Assembly: GCA_963522175.1 (NCBI GenBank)
Contig: CAUQXC010000014.1
Location: 1-35,559 of the forward strand
Source: CAKAHY01 sp963522175
Lineage (GTDB): Bacteria; Bacillota; Clostridia; Lachnospirales; Lachnospiraceae
DNA length: 35,559 bases
Direction: 5' to 3'
Under the pieces are notes generated by a model. It saw only the letters and a list, made by a program, of their open reading frames with translations. It ran no database searches and was not told where the DNA came from. Shown in pieces: positions 1-9,248 of the stretch. The position numbers were made by a program, and so were the translations under genes. Every line of letters begins with the position of its first letter. Position 1 is the stretch's first letter.

Positions 1-235
1 CTCGTCCGTGTTTCGGACTGTCTATAACACCCCCCGTCTTCCAAACGTCAGGTCTCACAAAAACATTAAATACATTTGGCAGGTCTGTATCTACTTGCTT
101 TAAAGGGATTGTGCCTTCAACAATTTCGCCTTCATCGTCAATTGTTGTTTTACCTTGTATCACATCATTTACACGAGCTGTTATCTCATCCGGATCCGCA
201 CTGCCGCCCCCGCCTAACCATATTCCTTGAGCCAT
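1..235 (-). CDS. Tail appendage protein, 3' end cut by window
   Basis: The reading frame starts at ATG 235-233, one base overlapping the TGA of the upstream gene, and stays open to the window edge, giving about 78 residues. The N-terminus is glycine-rich (MAQGIWLGGGGSADPDE). It is followed by a segment of the type 'VIQGKTTIDDEGEIVEGTI', which resembles the short 'GKTAYDxxGNxxTGT' modules of tail fibre and baseplate proteins in Firmicutes phages. Its place at the distal end of the tail operon fits a fibre or receptor-binding role. The product assignment is inference. Confidence 0.6.
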   Translation of the reverse strand, partial: MAQGIWLGGGGSADPDEITARVNDVIQGKTTIDDEGEIVEGTIPLKQVDTDLPNVFNVFVRPDVWKTGGVIDSPKHGR

Positions 236-669
236 CACATCACCCCTTTCATTTGAACAACTAAATCCACAGCGGGCTTCTTGTCATTACAGTAAAATGT
301 TACGCTTCCGTTTGCAGTCGTGAAGCCGTCTATACAAGCCGCAGCCTTCTTTACTGCTTTAGCTGCCCCTTTTACAACCTTCACATTTGCAATCGGAACA
401 TCAGTTTCTTTTATATTCGTCACATTTACTGTCTGTGTATAAGGTTTAGTGCCTTGCCAGTTTTTAGCTAAGAGCGTGACCTCAATCACTCCATTTAAGC
501 GATTTATTGCTGTATTCGTTGCATTGATGTCGTTTGCCCCAAATATGTCACCTTGTACAGTATAATTGGTGCTGTCTATAATCTCATATTTACCATCTCC
601 ACCCTGAGTCAATGTGTACTTCCTATTGCCCTCAAAAACATCATCTTTATAGTTTGTTTTTAGTGCCAT
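235..669 (-). CDS. Phage tail-region protein, function unknown
   Basis: 144 residues, beginning MALKTNYKDDVFEGNRKY and rich in T, N and V in a pattern suggesting beta-structure. The C-terminal part (about 85-144) alternates hydrophobic and polar residues, with two cysteines, like a small beta-sandwich. Proteins beginning in this way sit beside fibre genes in Firmicutes prophages. It lies between a small tail protein and the truncated fibre gene, with 1-base gaps or overlaps, so it is translated in the same tail operon. It is probably a structural appendage protein; no catalytic motif is visible. Confidence 0.6.
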   Translation of the reverse strand: MALKTNYKDDVFEGNRKYTLTQGGDGKYEIIDSTNYTVQGDIFGANDINATNTAINRLNGVIEVTLLAKNWQGTKPYTQTVNVTNIKETDVPIANVKVVKGAAKAVKKAAACIDGFTTANGSVTFYCNDKKPAVDLVVQMKGVM

Positions 670-670
670 C

Positions 671-1084
671 TTACCTCCTGTTTCCTATGCTCTTTCTACT
701 CAAAGAAAAAGACAGCCTCTGCTGTCCACTTAAAGTGCTCTCGTACATATCTCCTAAGTCCTTGAGTATTTTTTCTATATCATTAGCCTGATAAATACTA
801 TCGTAAGTAATCCGTACTGGCGTTTGGGGCGTTGATATCTTAGTATAATAAGCTTCTCTTACCTTCTTGATATTCTCCAGTAGTCTGCCCATTTCTGACT
901 CTGTTCTAAAGTCTTCCATCGTCCATACTTTCGTATTTATACTTACACCAAACAAATCAGCTAAATGCTTACACGCCTCTTCAACTCTATTCAAGTCTGT
1001 GTAAGCTATATAGGCTTTATCAGTGTCATTTATTAAGTCATCTACAGTTCTATCAAAGATTAAAGTGTTCAGTACATTACTCAT
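671..1084 (-). CDS. Small tail/baseplate-associated protein
   Basis: 137 residues, mostly predicted helical (for example residues 30-45 and 60-80), without membrane segment or signal. It overlaps the large tail protein gene upstream by 4 bases (ATGA arrangement), so the two are translationally coupled. Its position between the baseplate-hub-like gene and the appendage genes suggests a connector or assembly role in the tail tip. I do not recognise a named family with certainty. Confidence 0.55.
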   Translation of the reverse strand: MSNVLNTLIFDRTVDDLINDTDKAYIAYTDLNRVEEACKHLADLFGVSINTKVWTMEDFRTESEMGRLLENIKKVREAYYTKISTPQTPVRITYDSIYQANDIEKILKDLGDMYESTLSGQQRLSFSLSRKSIGNRR

Positions 1085-3180
1085 TTTATCACCGCCTCCG
1101 CCGTAATCTCATTCCTGCTGAACTTAAAATCAAGCTTAGTAATTATTCCTTGCCTTTTACCTTTAAAGGTATCCAGTTCGACCAAATCCCCAAGCTCGTG
1201 ATTATCTACTACAAGCCTGCAGGATATGCTTTCGTTCTTCATACAATCGTCATAGCATCTACCAAGAACTTCCTGCATATTCTCCTTAGTCACAAGTGTA
1301 GCCTCTTTAATTTCAGCAATATTTTTATTGTGTGTTATTCTCTCATTATCCTTGCTTACGCTAAATGTGTTATGTACATACTTCTTGCCAGATAACACCG
1401 CTTGAGTACCTGATCCGCTTATGCGGGCATAATTATCACCTTGTTCTATGATAATTCCACCTTGAATAACTAAATCGTGCATAGGTTCGCTGAACTCAAT
1501 CTTAGTATTACCTACTAAGTAACCTTTGAAAAGTTCCATAGCCTCGTTGCTTTTTAAATACTCATGTACAGTCAGCTTTACCCCTGTGATTACGTCACTG
1601 TGAGAGAATGACAGCTTAGTAAATAGCTCTTCTTGCTTTATCTGAGTTATGTCGGTAGTTCGCGTAGGATACAGGTATAAGTTCCTATCATAACTTGTAT
1701 CCACTACCGCTCCTATCGCAAAAGCCAACTGCTGCAGTGCTGCTCTTTTTGAACAAATTGGTAAGTACCCGCTTATAGGTTTGTTTTCAAGTGCGGTATC
1801 TATAAAGTACGGTATATCTTCGCCTTGCATTATCAATCTTAAAAGCTCTTTTGCTTTTACTTGATCATATACTCCGCCAATAAATTCAGTACCGTCAAGC
1901 ACTCCTATAGCGTCATGTGTTTCCATTGAGTAGACCGTACTACTCAGCTGTTTTCCGTCTTTTAAGTAGAATATTCCAAGAATAGCCTCATCAAAATATA
2001 GAGTTTGTTTTTGCTTTTTCTGAAACTCAAAGTCGTATCCCATTTTATCCCTTACAGAATATTCCATAGTGTTTACCGATATTTCTTTTGATGTTCCGTC
2101 TATTTCTACCAAGCAATCTATACTTTCAATCTCATCATCCTTAAAAATCCTTATAAGCCCCCAAGTTATCTCTGTAAGAAAAGCATTTCTAAAAGGCTTA
2201 TTCGTTTCAAGGAATGTTACAACAACTCTGTTATAGAAATCTACAACGCCATAGCAAAAGTATTTATAGCTATCCGGAGTATACTCCTGCTCTTTCAATA
2301 AAGTATTATCTGAATACCATTTTATGTTTACCTTACTACAATAGTCCTCACTATAGTTATTAAACTCAAGGCTTATACCTACACTTGAGAAGTTTTTCGT
2401 AAATCTAAAATCTAAAGTAGGAGGATTTACGAACTGTCCTGAACTGTCTGATATGCTCCTACTTATGTACCCCATGTGCTCAAAAGTGTTAGGATCAGGG
2501 GTATTTACATAATATCCGTCAAGCTTAGAATATCGAGGTAAGCACATAGCATAATTTGGATACTCAACTACTTCTTTAAGATTATCCAGTACTACAAAAT
2601 CCTTTTTATCTGATGAACTTATAGAGCTGTCCTCTTTTGCTCCAAGTGCTATATCGTCATAGACAATCTTTAATCCTCCGGCATTTGTCATCCTCTGATT
2701 TCTAATTGCCGACAGCCAAATGTATCTATACGGCTTACTTGTCTGTAGAAACTCAATCTTTACGGTGTCAAAAAGCTTTACTTTAGCAGCACAAAAATAA
2801 TCAAAAGATGTCGGATTATATTCTACAGCCTTTACAAGTGCACTGTCTTTAAACCAACTTATCTTTACCTTCTTTGCATAGTCACCCGATAAAAGGTTAA
2901 ATCTAAGCTGTATACCGTTGCTTGTCTTTAGCCTGTCATACTTAACGGTGATTGTGGGTATATCAGCAAAATTGCAATTATGATCTGATAGACTACCGCT
3001 AATATATCCCCCAAGACCATGCGGTATACTGTCAGGAGCATTTACATAATCCCCGTTTAGTTTAGAATATCTAGGCAAGCAATATGCAAATCCCTGCATA
3101 GAATTCTCAGTACCAAATAAAGTATCAAGAGTGGAATACGCTTGCTGATTATTCGTCTCTGTTTGTATATCCCATCTCAT
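1081..3180 (-). CDS. Large tail-tip/baseplate protein with duplicated N-terminal domain
   Basis: 699 residues. The N-terminal half holds two copies of one roughly 180-residue beta-rich module. Both begin with CLPRYSKL(N/D)G-YVN-PD, at about residues 34 and 213, and continue with matching GYIS-S-SD and W-(K/S)D--L-K--EY segments. The C-terminal 330 residues (from about 345) look like a phage tail-associated hub region: a repeated strand pattern, 'ICSKRAALQQLAFAIGAVV' and a final 'GKRQGIITKLDFKFSRNEITAEAVIK' strand. It follows the tape measure and Dit-like genes, where siphophages encode the tail tip. The duplicated modules may bind carbohydrate or act as receptor adaptors (inference). Confidence 0.7.
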   Translation of the reverse strand: MRWDIQTETNNQQAYSTLDTLFGTENSMQGFAYCLPRYSKLNGDYVNAPDSIPHGLGGYISGSLSDHNCNFADIPTITVKYDRLKTSNGIQLRFNLLSGDYAKKVKISWFKDSALVKAVEYNPTSFDYFCAAKVKLFDTVKIEFLQTSKPYRYIWLSAIRNQRMTNAGGLKIVYDDIALGAKEDSSISSSDKKDFVVLDNLKEVVEYPNYAMCLPRYSKLDGYYVNTPDPNTFEHMGYISRSISDSSGQFVNPPTLDFRFTKNFSSVGISLEFNNYSEDYCSKVNIKWYSDNTLLKEQEYTPDSYKYFCYGVVDFYNRVVVTFLETNKPFRNAFLTEITWGLIRIFKDDEIESIDCLVEIDGTSKEISVNTMEYSVRDKMGYDFEFQKKQKQTLYFDEAILGIFYLKDGKQLSSTVYSMETHDAIGVLDGTEFIGGVYDQVKAKELLRLIMQGEDIPYFIDTALENKPISGYLPICSKRAALQQLAFAIGAVVDTSYDRNLYLYPTRTTDITQIKQEELFTKLSFSHSDVITGVKLTVHEYLKSNEAMELFKGYLVGNTKIEFSEPMHDLVIQGGIIIEQGDNYARISGSGTQAVLSGKKYVHNTFSVSKDNERITHNKNIAEIKEATLVTKENMQEVLGRCYDDCMKNESISCRLVVDNHELGDLVELDTFKGKRQGIITKLDFKFSRNEITAEAVIK

Positions 3181-3578
3181 TATCTTCTCCTCTGTGGCTC
3201 CATAGCAGTAAAGTTGACTGTCAGTCCATCAGCGAAACCCCAAAAATTTTTACCGTTCCTTACTACCAAACTATCCTCTCCTTGCGTTACATACGCCTTA
3301 AATGTCATAGTTTCGTTGCCGAAAGGAACAGTTATTTCGTGACTTACAGCGGATGGATTAGATATAGCATCATAAAATCGGTTGTACGACTCCATATCCA
3401 GTTTTTTAGGGGCAATCTTTAATGTATAGTTGTAAAATGTACCGATAATATCTCTATGCATAGCATAATCGGTAGTACGTCCGGAATTTTCTGTATCTGT
3501 TACAGCAAACTTTCTTTTAAGTTCAAGCACATTTATATTGTATTCTCTGCCATCTAATCGAAAAATGTTATTGGTCAT
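3180..3578 (-). CDS. Distal tail-like protein next to tape measure
   Basis: 132 residues starting MTNNIFRLDGREYNINVLEL. The opening 'RLDGREY-I-V--LKR' and the length resemble small proteins found directly after the tape measure gene in Firmicutes phages, where Dit-type adaptors joining tube and tip are encoded. It has 1-base spacing to both neighbours (stop of the tape measure at 3580, start of the hub gene at 3180), so it is part of a tight tail operon. A structural adaptor role is inferred from position and not from a diagnostic motif. Confidence 0.55.
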   Translation of the reverse strand: MTNNIFRLDGREYNINVLELKRKFAVTDTENSGRTTDYAMHRDIIGTFYNYTLKIAPKKLDMESYNRFYDAISNPSAVSHEITVPFGNETMTFKAYVTQGEDSLVVRNGKNFWGFADGLTVNFTAMEPQRRR

Positions 3579-3579
3579 C

Positions 3580-6500
3580 TTAATTACCTCCTACCAGCAC
3601 AAGACTTACTCCCTTTCTTTTTGCCTCTTTATCAAGTTCAGGTTTCATAAGTCTTGCCAATGCTCCAAGACTGCCATCAAATCTAATTACAATCTGTGTA
3701 GGCTCTGCACTCCTACTATCGGATTGCAATTTATCTGCTAAAAGACTAAGAACATCAGCCTTATTTTCATAACTTGATTTTAGCGTATCCGTGTACCCTG
3801 CTCCCGTTGGTGTAATTCTTCCCTTTGCAATATTCGGTATATACGATGATGCATTTGGAATATTTAAACCTATAGGAACACCTATGCCGACACCATCAAA
3901 TACATCCGTAACGCCGCTAAGCCACTTTTTTGCTTCACTCACAGATGTCTTTGCCATATCGGCAATACCGGCATTAAAGCCTTTTACCACATACTCAGCT
4001 ATAGAGCGAAATTCTCTTGAAGGCGAGTGTATGTCAAATTCCTCTTCAGCTTCGCTTATTGCCTCTCTTGCCCATTTTTTTATAGCCGATTTAGCTAAAT
4101 GTGCAAAATCGGAAATACCCTTTGCAAAGCCTTCATTTATGCGTTTTGCAATGTTGTAAAAGGATTGATATAGTCCGCCATTACCGTTTACATTACTATC
4201 ACCCCAAAACCATTCCGTTACATTCTTACTCCAAGTTTGCATAGAACTCTTTGTTTCAGTATGGCTACTGTCTATCTTTGACTTGAAAGCGGTTATTATA
4301 TCTTGTGCGAACTTAGTCCATGATTTAGCATTTATACCCTTCGCCTCACTCTCATCCACAAACCATTTTCTTACATTCTGCGACCATTTTTCAACCGGAG
4401 ATTGTACGTCTGTATGAGATGCTTGAATTTTGTCTTTGAAACTCGTGATAATATCTAATGCAAATTTAGTCCACGATTCTTTATTTATGCCTTTGTCACT
4501 TCCTGAGCCGGTAAACCATAGTCGTATGCCCTTTGTCCATACATCTATCATGTTTTGAGTTGACTTATAATTAGTTGTAACTCCTGAATTAAAACCTGTA
4601 ATAGTTCCTGAAGCCCATTTTTGTGCTTCTGTTGAATTATTACTACTTATCCCCAATTTAGAAGCAAACCATTCACTTACTCCACTCGCCCACGACTGTA
4701 TAATTGACTGAGTTGCCGGCTGTTTTTGAGATACGCCTTGATTGAAGCCTTCTACTGTAAAGCCTCCTATTTCTTCCATAACCCTTGACGGACTATGGAT
4801 ATCAAGCAGCCCTTTCACACCATTTAAAAACGGATCTGTTATCTTCTCCTTTATAAAGGCACCGGGAGCGGCAAACGTGCTTTCTATTCCCTTGCAAAAG
4901 CCTTCCCACAAATAAATTCCTATTTCTTCCATGACTTTTGATGGGCTATGTATTCCGAATCCGTTTTTTAAGCCATCAATAAAAGGCTTTACTGCATTTC
5001 TATAAACCCAATTGGCTATTCCTATGGTTGCATCTTTTATGCCTTTTAAAAAGCCAAGAAATACATTACCTCCGCATTCTTCAATTTCTTTACCAAAATA
5101 TTCTTTTGACTTAGTAAAACCTTTTATTATCAAATCTGCTACTATTTTCGCTAGCATTCCAAATACAGTACCTAATGCGGAATAGAAAAGCGTGTAAAGC
5201 CTGCTAGCTATACCAAGCCAGTCTATGGATGTAAGCATTGTTTCTATACCTACAGCAAACTTGCTCCAGTCTGTTGTCTGGACAATGTTTATAAGAGTAT
5301 CAAGTATGCCTGTTACAAATAGACTTAATGACTCGGCTACTGTGCCGAACTCGAAATTTGTAAATAATGTAGATAGACTTGTTCCGATATGTTCTCCGAG
5401 CGTGCTCCACTCAAATTCATCCACTACTGTGTAAAAAGCGTTAAGAACTCCATTAAAGCCTTCAGCTATTAAAAGTCCTAAGTTCTCCCAAGGTATATGG
5501 CTTACCGTATTATTCAGACTTTTGGCAATTGCATCTCCTGTGTCTTCCCATTTTACCTCTTCGACAAACCCCCTAAGACCTTCTATTTTAGCCTTAAAGT
5601 ATTCTCCGATAGTTGCACCGAACAAATCCCATTCTATAGTGCTTACCATACCATTCAGGCCATCACCCAGCTTATTACCAAGAGCATACCAGTCTATTTG
5701 AGTTAGGAGTAAATAAAGCGTGTGAAGTATTGTGTTTATACCCGTTCCAATCATGACACCTATAGCATTCCAGTCTATCGTTTGAACAAGCGTATTAAAC
5801 ATAGTCGTAAATGACGTTACAAATTGTGTAATTTTTCCACCTATATTATCCCAGCTTATAAATTCCGTAAATCTAGCAACAGCTTCATTTATCTTTTCGC
5901 CTATAAGTTTGCCTATTCCTGCCCAATCACCCGCATCAAATAAATCTTTTAACTGTTTGGCAAAATCGCTTATTCCCTTATTTATCTCAGCTGTTTCAAA
6001 CATATTCGCAGGAGATGCGGCACCTCCGCCGCTTCCACCTCCTGCTGAATTTTTATTAGCATTTAACTGTATCTGTACAAGGTCGTCAAAAGGTGCGAGG
6101 GCTTTTTTAGCCTCTTGCCCTGCCTTCTTTGCTGCTCCCCCTGTTCCTTTTAAGCTCTTTGCATAATCCTCATTGGTCTTCTTTGCCCTTATAAACGTTG
6201 TCTTACCGCTCAAAGCTGAAAAGAACTGATTTATATAGTTTAAAGCCGTTGCAAGTAAGCTTATAAGAGCATTTAAAGCAGGAGCCACAGCGGTTAGGAT
6301 AGGCGCAAATGCAGCCGCAAAGCTATTCTTTAGATACCCCATTGAGGACATAAGCCCTGAAAGAGTAGCGTTCGCTTCACTTGAATATTGAACAAGGTTT
6401 TGAAATCCTTCTTTAACCCCTTGTATCGCGGCACGCATAGCCATTCTTAGTAGAAGCAATTTAAACATATTTGACAGTTTAAGGATACTTTTGCTTACCC

Positions 6501-7248
6501 CATTTGATGCACCGTTAATTTTCTTTGTATTAGACACGAAATTTCTTATTTGTGCTGCCATTTTAGCACCTATAACTTTTGCAAACTTTAATGCCGCACT
6601 CGTTGCTTTATTAAAAGCTACCTGTGCCACGGTACCGAAATTCTTCAACGGTGTTCCAACAGTTTTTTCTCTTTCTTCTGTTTCCGCGAGTCTTTGTCTA
6701 TATACTTCGAGTTGTCCTGTTAATTGTTGAACTTTGTTCGCCTTTTCAGCATATTCGACACTATCCGTCCCGGATGTGAAAGCGCTGCCATCAGCTTTTA
6801 GTTGCTCCATTTCGTTTCTGTATACTTCAAGCTGTCTTGTAGTCTGATCTATATCATACTGTAAGGTTTTCCACCTACTTGAGTTGTGACTTACACCTAT
6901 AGCATCCATTTTTTCCTGTCTTGCTATGAGTGCTTCAAGTTTACTACTTGTTGCATCTATCTGCTCCTGATACCACTTATATTCATCAGTCGGTATTTGA
7001 GATTGTCCAATTTCTGCCATTTCAGTCGTAAGCCTTTGTATTTTAGCTTCTGTCTGCTCTATCTGGTTGTTTAAATTGGTTATCTTTGAGTTACCACCAA
7101 AACTTCTTTCTATCGCACTTCCGGTTCTCTCCATGTCGGCTTGGAGAGTTCTCGCAGCACTTGAGAGTGTACTTACACCTTGCTCAAACCCCGTAGTATC
7201 GACTCTGGTATCAAACCTTAAACTTCCATCACTTCCGCCACCTGCCAT
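3580..7248 (-). CDS. Phage tail tape measure protein
   Basis: 1222 residues, the longest gene in the window, as expected for the protein that sets tail length. Order: glycine-rich start; long coiled coil at about 45-200 with heptad-like Q/E/L spacing; hydrophobic stretch at about 250-350 (membrane-active segment); GSGGG hinge near 400; then tandem W-x-x-(I/L)G repeats to about 700. The C-terminal half carries IHSPS(K/R) motifs near residues 764, 816 and 1070 and two near-copies of a 'KGIN-(K/E)SWTKFA-DIIT-FK-KI' unit. A GGGGGGTG ribosome site precedes the ATG. A terminator-like hairpin lies in the short gap upstream. Confidence 0.95.
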   Translation of the reverse strand: MAGGGSDGSLRFDTRVDTTGFEQGVSTLSSAARTLQADMERTGSAIERSFGGNSKITNLNNQIEQTEAKIQRLTTEMAEIGQSQIPTDEYKWYQEQIDATSSKLEALIARQEKMDAIGVSHNSSRWKTLQYDIDQTTRQLEVYRNEMEQLKADGSAFTSGTDSVEYAEKANKVQQLTGQLEVYRQRLAETEEREKTVGTPLKNFGTVAQVAFNKATSAALKFAKVIGAKMAAQIRNFVSNTKKINGASNGVSKSILKLSNMFKLLLLRMAMRAAIQGVKEGFQNLVQYSSEANATLSGLMSSMGYLKNSFAAAFAPILTAVAPALNALISLLATALNYINQFFSALSGKTTFIRAKKTNEDYAKSLKGTGGAAKKAGQEAKKALAPFDDLVQIQLNANKNSAGGGSGGGAASPANMFETAEINKGISDFAKQLKDLFDAGDWAGIGKLIGEKINEAVARFTEFISWDNIGGKITQFVTSFTTMFNTLVQTIDWNAIGVMIGTGINTILHTLYLLLTQIDWYALGNKLGDGLNGMVSTIEWDLFGATIGEYFKAKIEGLRGFVEEVKWEDTGDAIAKSLNNTVSHIPWENLGLLIAEGFNGVLNAFYTVVDEFEWSTLGEHIGTSLSTLFTNFEFGTVAESLSLFVTGILDTLINIVQTTDWSKFAVGIETMLTSIDWLGIASRLYTLFYSALGTVFGMLAKIVADLIIKGFTKSKEYFGKEIEECGGNVFLGFLKGIKDATIGIANWVYRNAVKPFIDGLKNGFGIHSPSKVMEEIGIYLWEGFCKGIESTFAAPGAFIKEKITDPFLNGVKGLLDIHSPSRVMEEIGGFTVEGFNQGVSQKQPATQSIIQSWASGVSEWFASKLGISSNNSTEAQKWASGTITGFNSGVTTNYKSTQNMIDVWTKGIRLWFTGSGSDKGINKESWTKFALDIITSFKDKIQASHTDVQSPVEKWSQNVRKWFVDESEAKGINAKSWTKFAQDIITAFKSKIDSSHTETKSSMQTWSKNVTEWFWGDSNVNGNGGLYQSFYNIAKRINEGFAKGISDFAHLAKSAIKKWAREAISEAEEEFDIHSPSREFRSIAEYVVKGFNAGIADMAKTSVSEAKKWLSGVTDVFDGVGIGVPIGLNIPNASSYIPNIAKGRITPTGAGYTDTLKSSYENKADVLSLLADKLQSDSRSAEPTQIVIRFDGSLGALARLMKPELDKEAKRKGVSLVLVGGN

Positions 7249-7271
7249 GTTACACCCCCCTTTCTAAAAAT

Positions 7272-7295
7272 AAAAAAGGGCACTATGAAATGCCC
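7272..7295 (-). terminator. Terminator-like hairpin before the tape measure gene
   Basis: In the minus-strand transcript a GGGCA/TGCCC stem with an 8-base loop is followed directly by TTTTTTATTTTT. It begins at the stop codon of the Gp15-like gene. Inside the tail operon it could be leaky and lower the level of tape measure mRNA relative to the tube and chaperone genes. Confidence 0.7.
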
Positions 7296-7855
7296 TAATT
7301 CAACAAACTGTTTAAGTAATCTATTTCCGCCTGTTCTTCCTCAGTATATCTTGTCTTTATGTCGCAAATGTTTTTGTTGTGAGAGTAGAAATCCTGCTCC
7401 CATTTTTCAAGTTTCTTGCCTCTCAACTTCTTTTGTCTTATGGCTAAAACTGTCGAAAATGTTCCACCTTCAATCTCCATAAAGTAACCCATAAAAGTCC
7501 ACCAATGGATATACTTTTCTGCTCTGACTTCCTTGTTAGCAACACGATTTATCGCAGGAAAGATAATAGTCGCATCCTGTACCCAATCTATTACTTTTCT
7601 TTGTGTGGCTTCGTTATCGGCCTTACCGCAATCGACAAACCACTTTGCCCGTTCTAAGGCTTCGCTGATATGGTCTTTTAGAATATCTTCATACACTTCA
7701 CCGTATAGCCTTTTTAAGAGAATATATAACCTATCCTCATCACTTAGATCCGGATCTTCACAAGCCTCCAAAAATACAAGTATATTTCTAAAATCAGTAT
7801 TTATTGGGTATTCTTTTCCTGCAACCGTTAAAGTAGTTGGTAAACATCCTATCAT
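7295..7855 (-). CDS. Gp15-family phage protein (tail assembly)
   Basis: 186 residues, closely matching the general form of the bacteriophage Gp15 family: an N-terminal 'G-EYPINTDFRN-L-FLE' segment, a helical middle, and the terminal 'K-RGKKLEKWEQDFY--NK--CDIK' with acidic 'YTEEEQAEIDYLNSLL' end. The family sits between the tail tube/chaperone gene and the tape measure in Listeria A118-like and related phages, as here. It overlaps the upstream gene by 4 bases. Its function is probably as a tail assembly chaperone, by position equivalent to gpG/gpGT; this is inference. Confidence 0.85.
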   Translation of the reverse strand: MIGCLPTTLTVAGKEYPINTDFRNILVFLEACEDPDLSDEDRLYILLKRLYGEVYEDILKDHISEALERAKWFVDCGKADNEATQRKVIDWVQDATIIFPAINRVANKEVRAEKYIHWWTFMGYFMEIEGGTFSTVLAIRQKKLRGKKLEKWEQDFYSHNKNICDIKTRYTEEEQAEIDYLNSLLN

Positions 7856-8286
7856 TTTGAGCCGTCAATATACTTATCTATTCTTGCCTGATTTTTCTTT
7901 GCATACTTTTCTATTGCGGGCTTCATGATTTCTACCAAGCCCTCAAGAACTCCCTCAAACAGATACTTCTGTCCAACTATGCAAAGAGGTGATTGCCCGT
8001 CAAAGATAGTATCGTATACATCTGCATTGAATACCTCGTTGAAAGCCTTGCGCATAACAGAGGTGAAATCTGCTATGTATGCGCCATCCTTCTCTAAACC
8101 GCTTTTGGAACTTCCGTCAGGATTAAGTTCTATACCCTCAGGAGCATTGTAATCCTCGAAGTCCTTTTGCATTTTAAGAATTCTGTTTATAATCTCCGGA
8201 TCCGCAGGATTAAACCTTATTACTCTGCTTGGGTCATCATTAACGGTAAAGCTTTCCCTACCGTCATTAAAAGATAGATTTTTCAT
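7852..8286 (-). CDS. Tail assembly chaperone-like protein
   Basis: 144 residues, starting MKNLSFNDGRESFTVNDDPSRVIRFNP. It is soluble, acidic in the middle and ends in a lysine-rich helix (EKYAKKNQARIDKYIDGSK). It is encoded between the tube protein and the Gp15-like gene, the standard slot for the first of two tail chaperones. I see no slippery sequence that would produce a fusion by frameshifting; instead the two genes overlap by 4 bases. Family recognition is moderate (DUF6673-like). Confidence 0.65.
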   Translation of the reverse strand: MKNLSFNDGRESFTVNDDPSRVIRFNPADPEIINRILKMQKDFEDYNAPEGIELNPDGSSKSGLEKDGAYIADFTSVMRKAFNEVFNADVYDTIFDGQSPLCIVGQKYLFEGVLEGLVEIMKPAIEKYAKKNQARIDKYIDGSK

Positions 8287-8301
8287 TTATACAACTCCTT
8301 C

Positions 8302-8796
8302 CTAATCTGCTGTAAATGTCTTAGAAGTGGCTACAAACTTACCCTTTACTCTATTGCCTGTGTAATGAAGATTAAAAGGTATCTGATAACCTGTAGTGTC
8401 ACCGCCATAGCTTGAGATTTCAATAATCGCCTCTTCTTTATAAGCAACATAAGTCCCCGGTGTTCCACTGTCCTCATCCCAAAGATGTACCTCTACAACA
8501 TCGGTAGCAAGGTCATCAAGTGTTTGACGTTCATCTATAATAGCCTGTAGTCTTGTAAACAGCGGATCGCCTACCTCAGCATAATAAGGCTCTACAGATG
8601 CCTCCGGCTGGTATGTGGTAAGATTTACGGATGTTTCGCCAAGTATATTACTCTTCTTTTCTGTATTGGCGTTCATCTCAATCTGATACTCTTCTAAATC
8701 CTTACCCAGTCTTACATATGCCGCAGGACTACCACTTTTACTTGTGTTTATAAAGTGCGCCATAAATTTACGCTTAATTTTTCCTGTTACTGCCAT
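8302..8796 (-). CDS. Major tail (tube) protein
   Basis: 164 residues. It opens MAVTGKIKRKFMAHFINTS and contains alternating beta segments and 'KKSNILGETSVNLTTYQPEASVEPYYAE', a pattern typical of Firmicutes siphophage tube proteins. It has the expected length and position (after the terminator/minor capsid genes and before the two chaperones). The tube protein forms the stacked hexamer rings of the tail. It has a GCGAGGAATAACT-type leader and lies 2 bases from the stop of the preceding gene. Confidence 0.8.
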   Translation of the reverse strand: MAVTGKIKRKFMAHFINTSKSGSPAAYVRLGKDLEEYQIEMNANTEKKSNILGETSVNLTTYQPEASVEPYYAEVGDPLFTRLQAIIDERQTLDDLATDVVEVHLWDEDSGTPGTYVAYKEEAIIEISSYGGDTTGYQIPFNLHYTGNRVKGKFVATSKTFTAD

Positions 8797-8798
8797 AG

Positions 8799-9248
8799 TT
8801 ATTCCTCGCTTTCTAATTTATACTCGGCGTATATCTGTAGTTGATACATAATGCCGTCGTTTATTGTTTCGCCCATCAAACCCATGCTCATTGCATTAGC
8901 TGTTGTAGCTTTCAAAAATATTCCTTGCTTTTCTTCACCCTCGACTTCAAATGTTACAGTCTCCTCAGATAAATGCTCTAACCAGTACGATAATTCATAT
9001 AAAAAATTACTATTGGCCAATCGGGTATAATCTGTATAAGACTGGCCAACCGCATACATTACGAAATTATGCTTTCTTACCTGATTCCCAAGTACATCCT
9101 CTTTTACAAGACTGTCGCCTGTACTTGACAGTCCGTAATTCGTTGGCTGTGACTCTGTGAAATCTATATGAATATCATCTCCCGCAAGGAATTCTGATAT
9201 CTTAGGGTAAGTTGTCAACTTCTCCCTCATAAAGTCTATGATCGTCAT
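8799..9248 (-). CDS. Minor capsid/tail terminator protein
   Basis: 149 residues, starting MTIIDFMREKLTTYPKISEFL. It contains 'DDIHIDFTESQPTNYGL' and 'VRKHNFVMYAVGQSYTDYTRLANSNFLYELSYWLE', features I associate with the third minor capsid protein (tail-terminator type) of A118-like phages. It overlaps the upstream minor capsid gene by 4 bases. Its role would be capping the tube at the head end so it can join the connector. No catalytic residues are expected. Confidence 0.7.
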   Translation of the reverse strand: MTIIDFMREKLTTYPKISEFLAGDDIHIDFTESQPTNYGLSSTGDSLVKEDVLGNQVRKHNFVMYAVGQSYTDYTRLANSNFLYELSYWLEHLSEETVTFEVEGEEKQGIFLKATTANAMSMGLMGETINDGIMYQLQIYAEYKLESEE

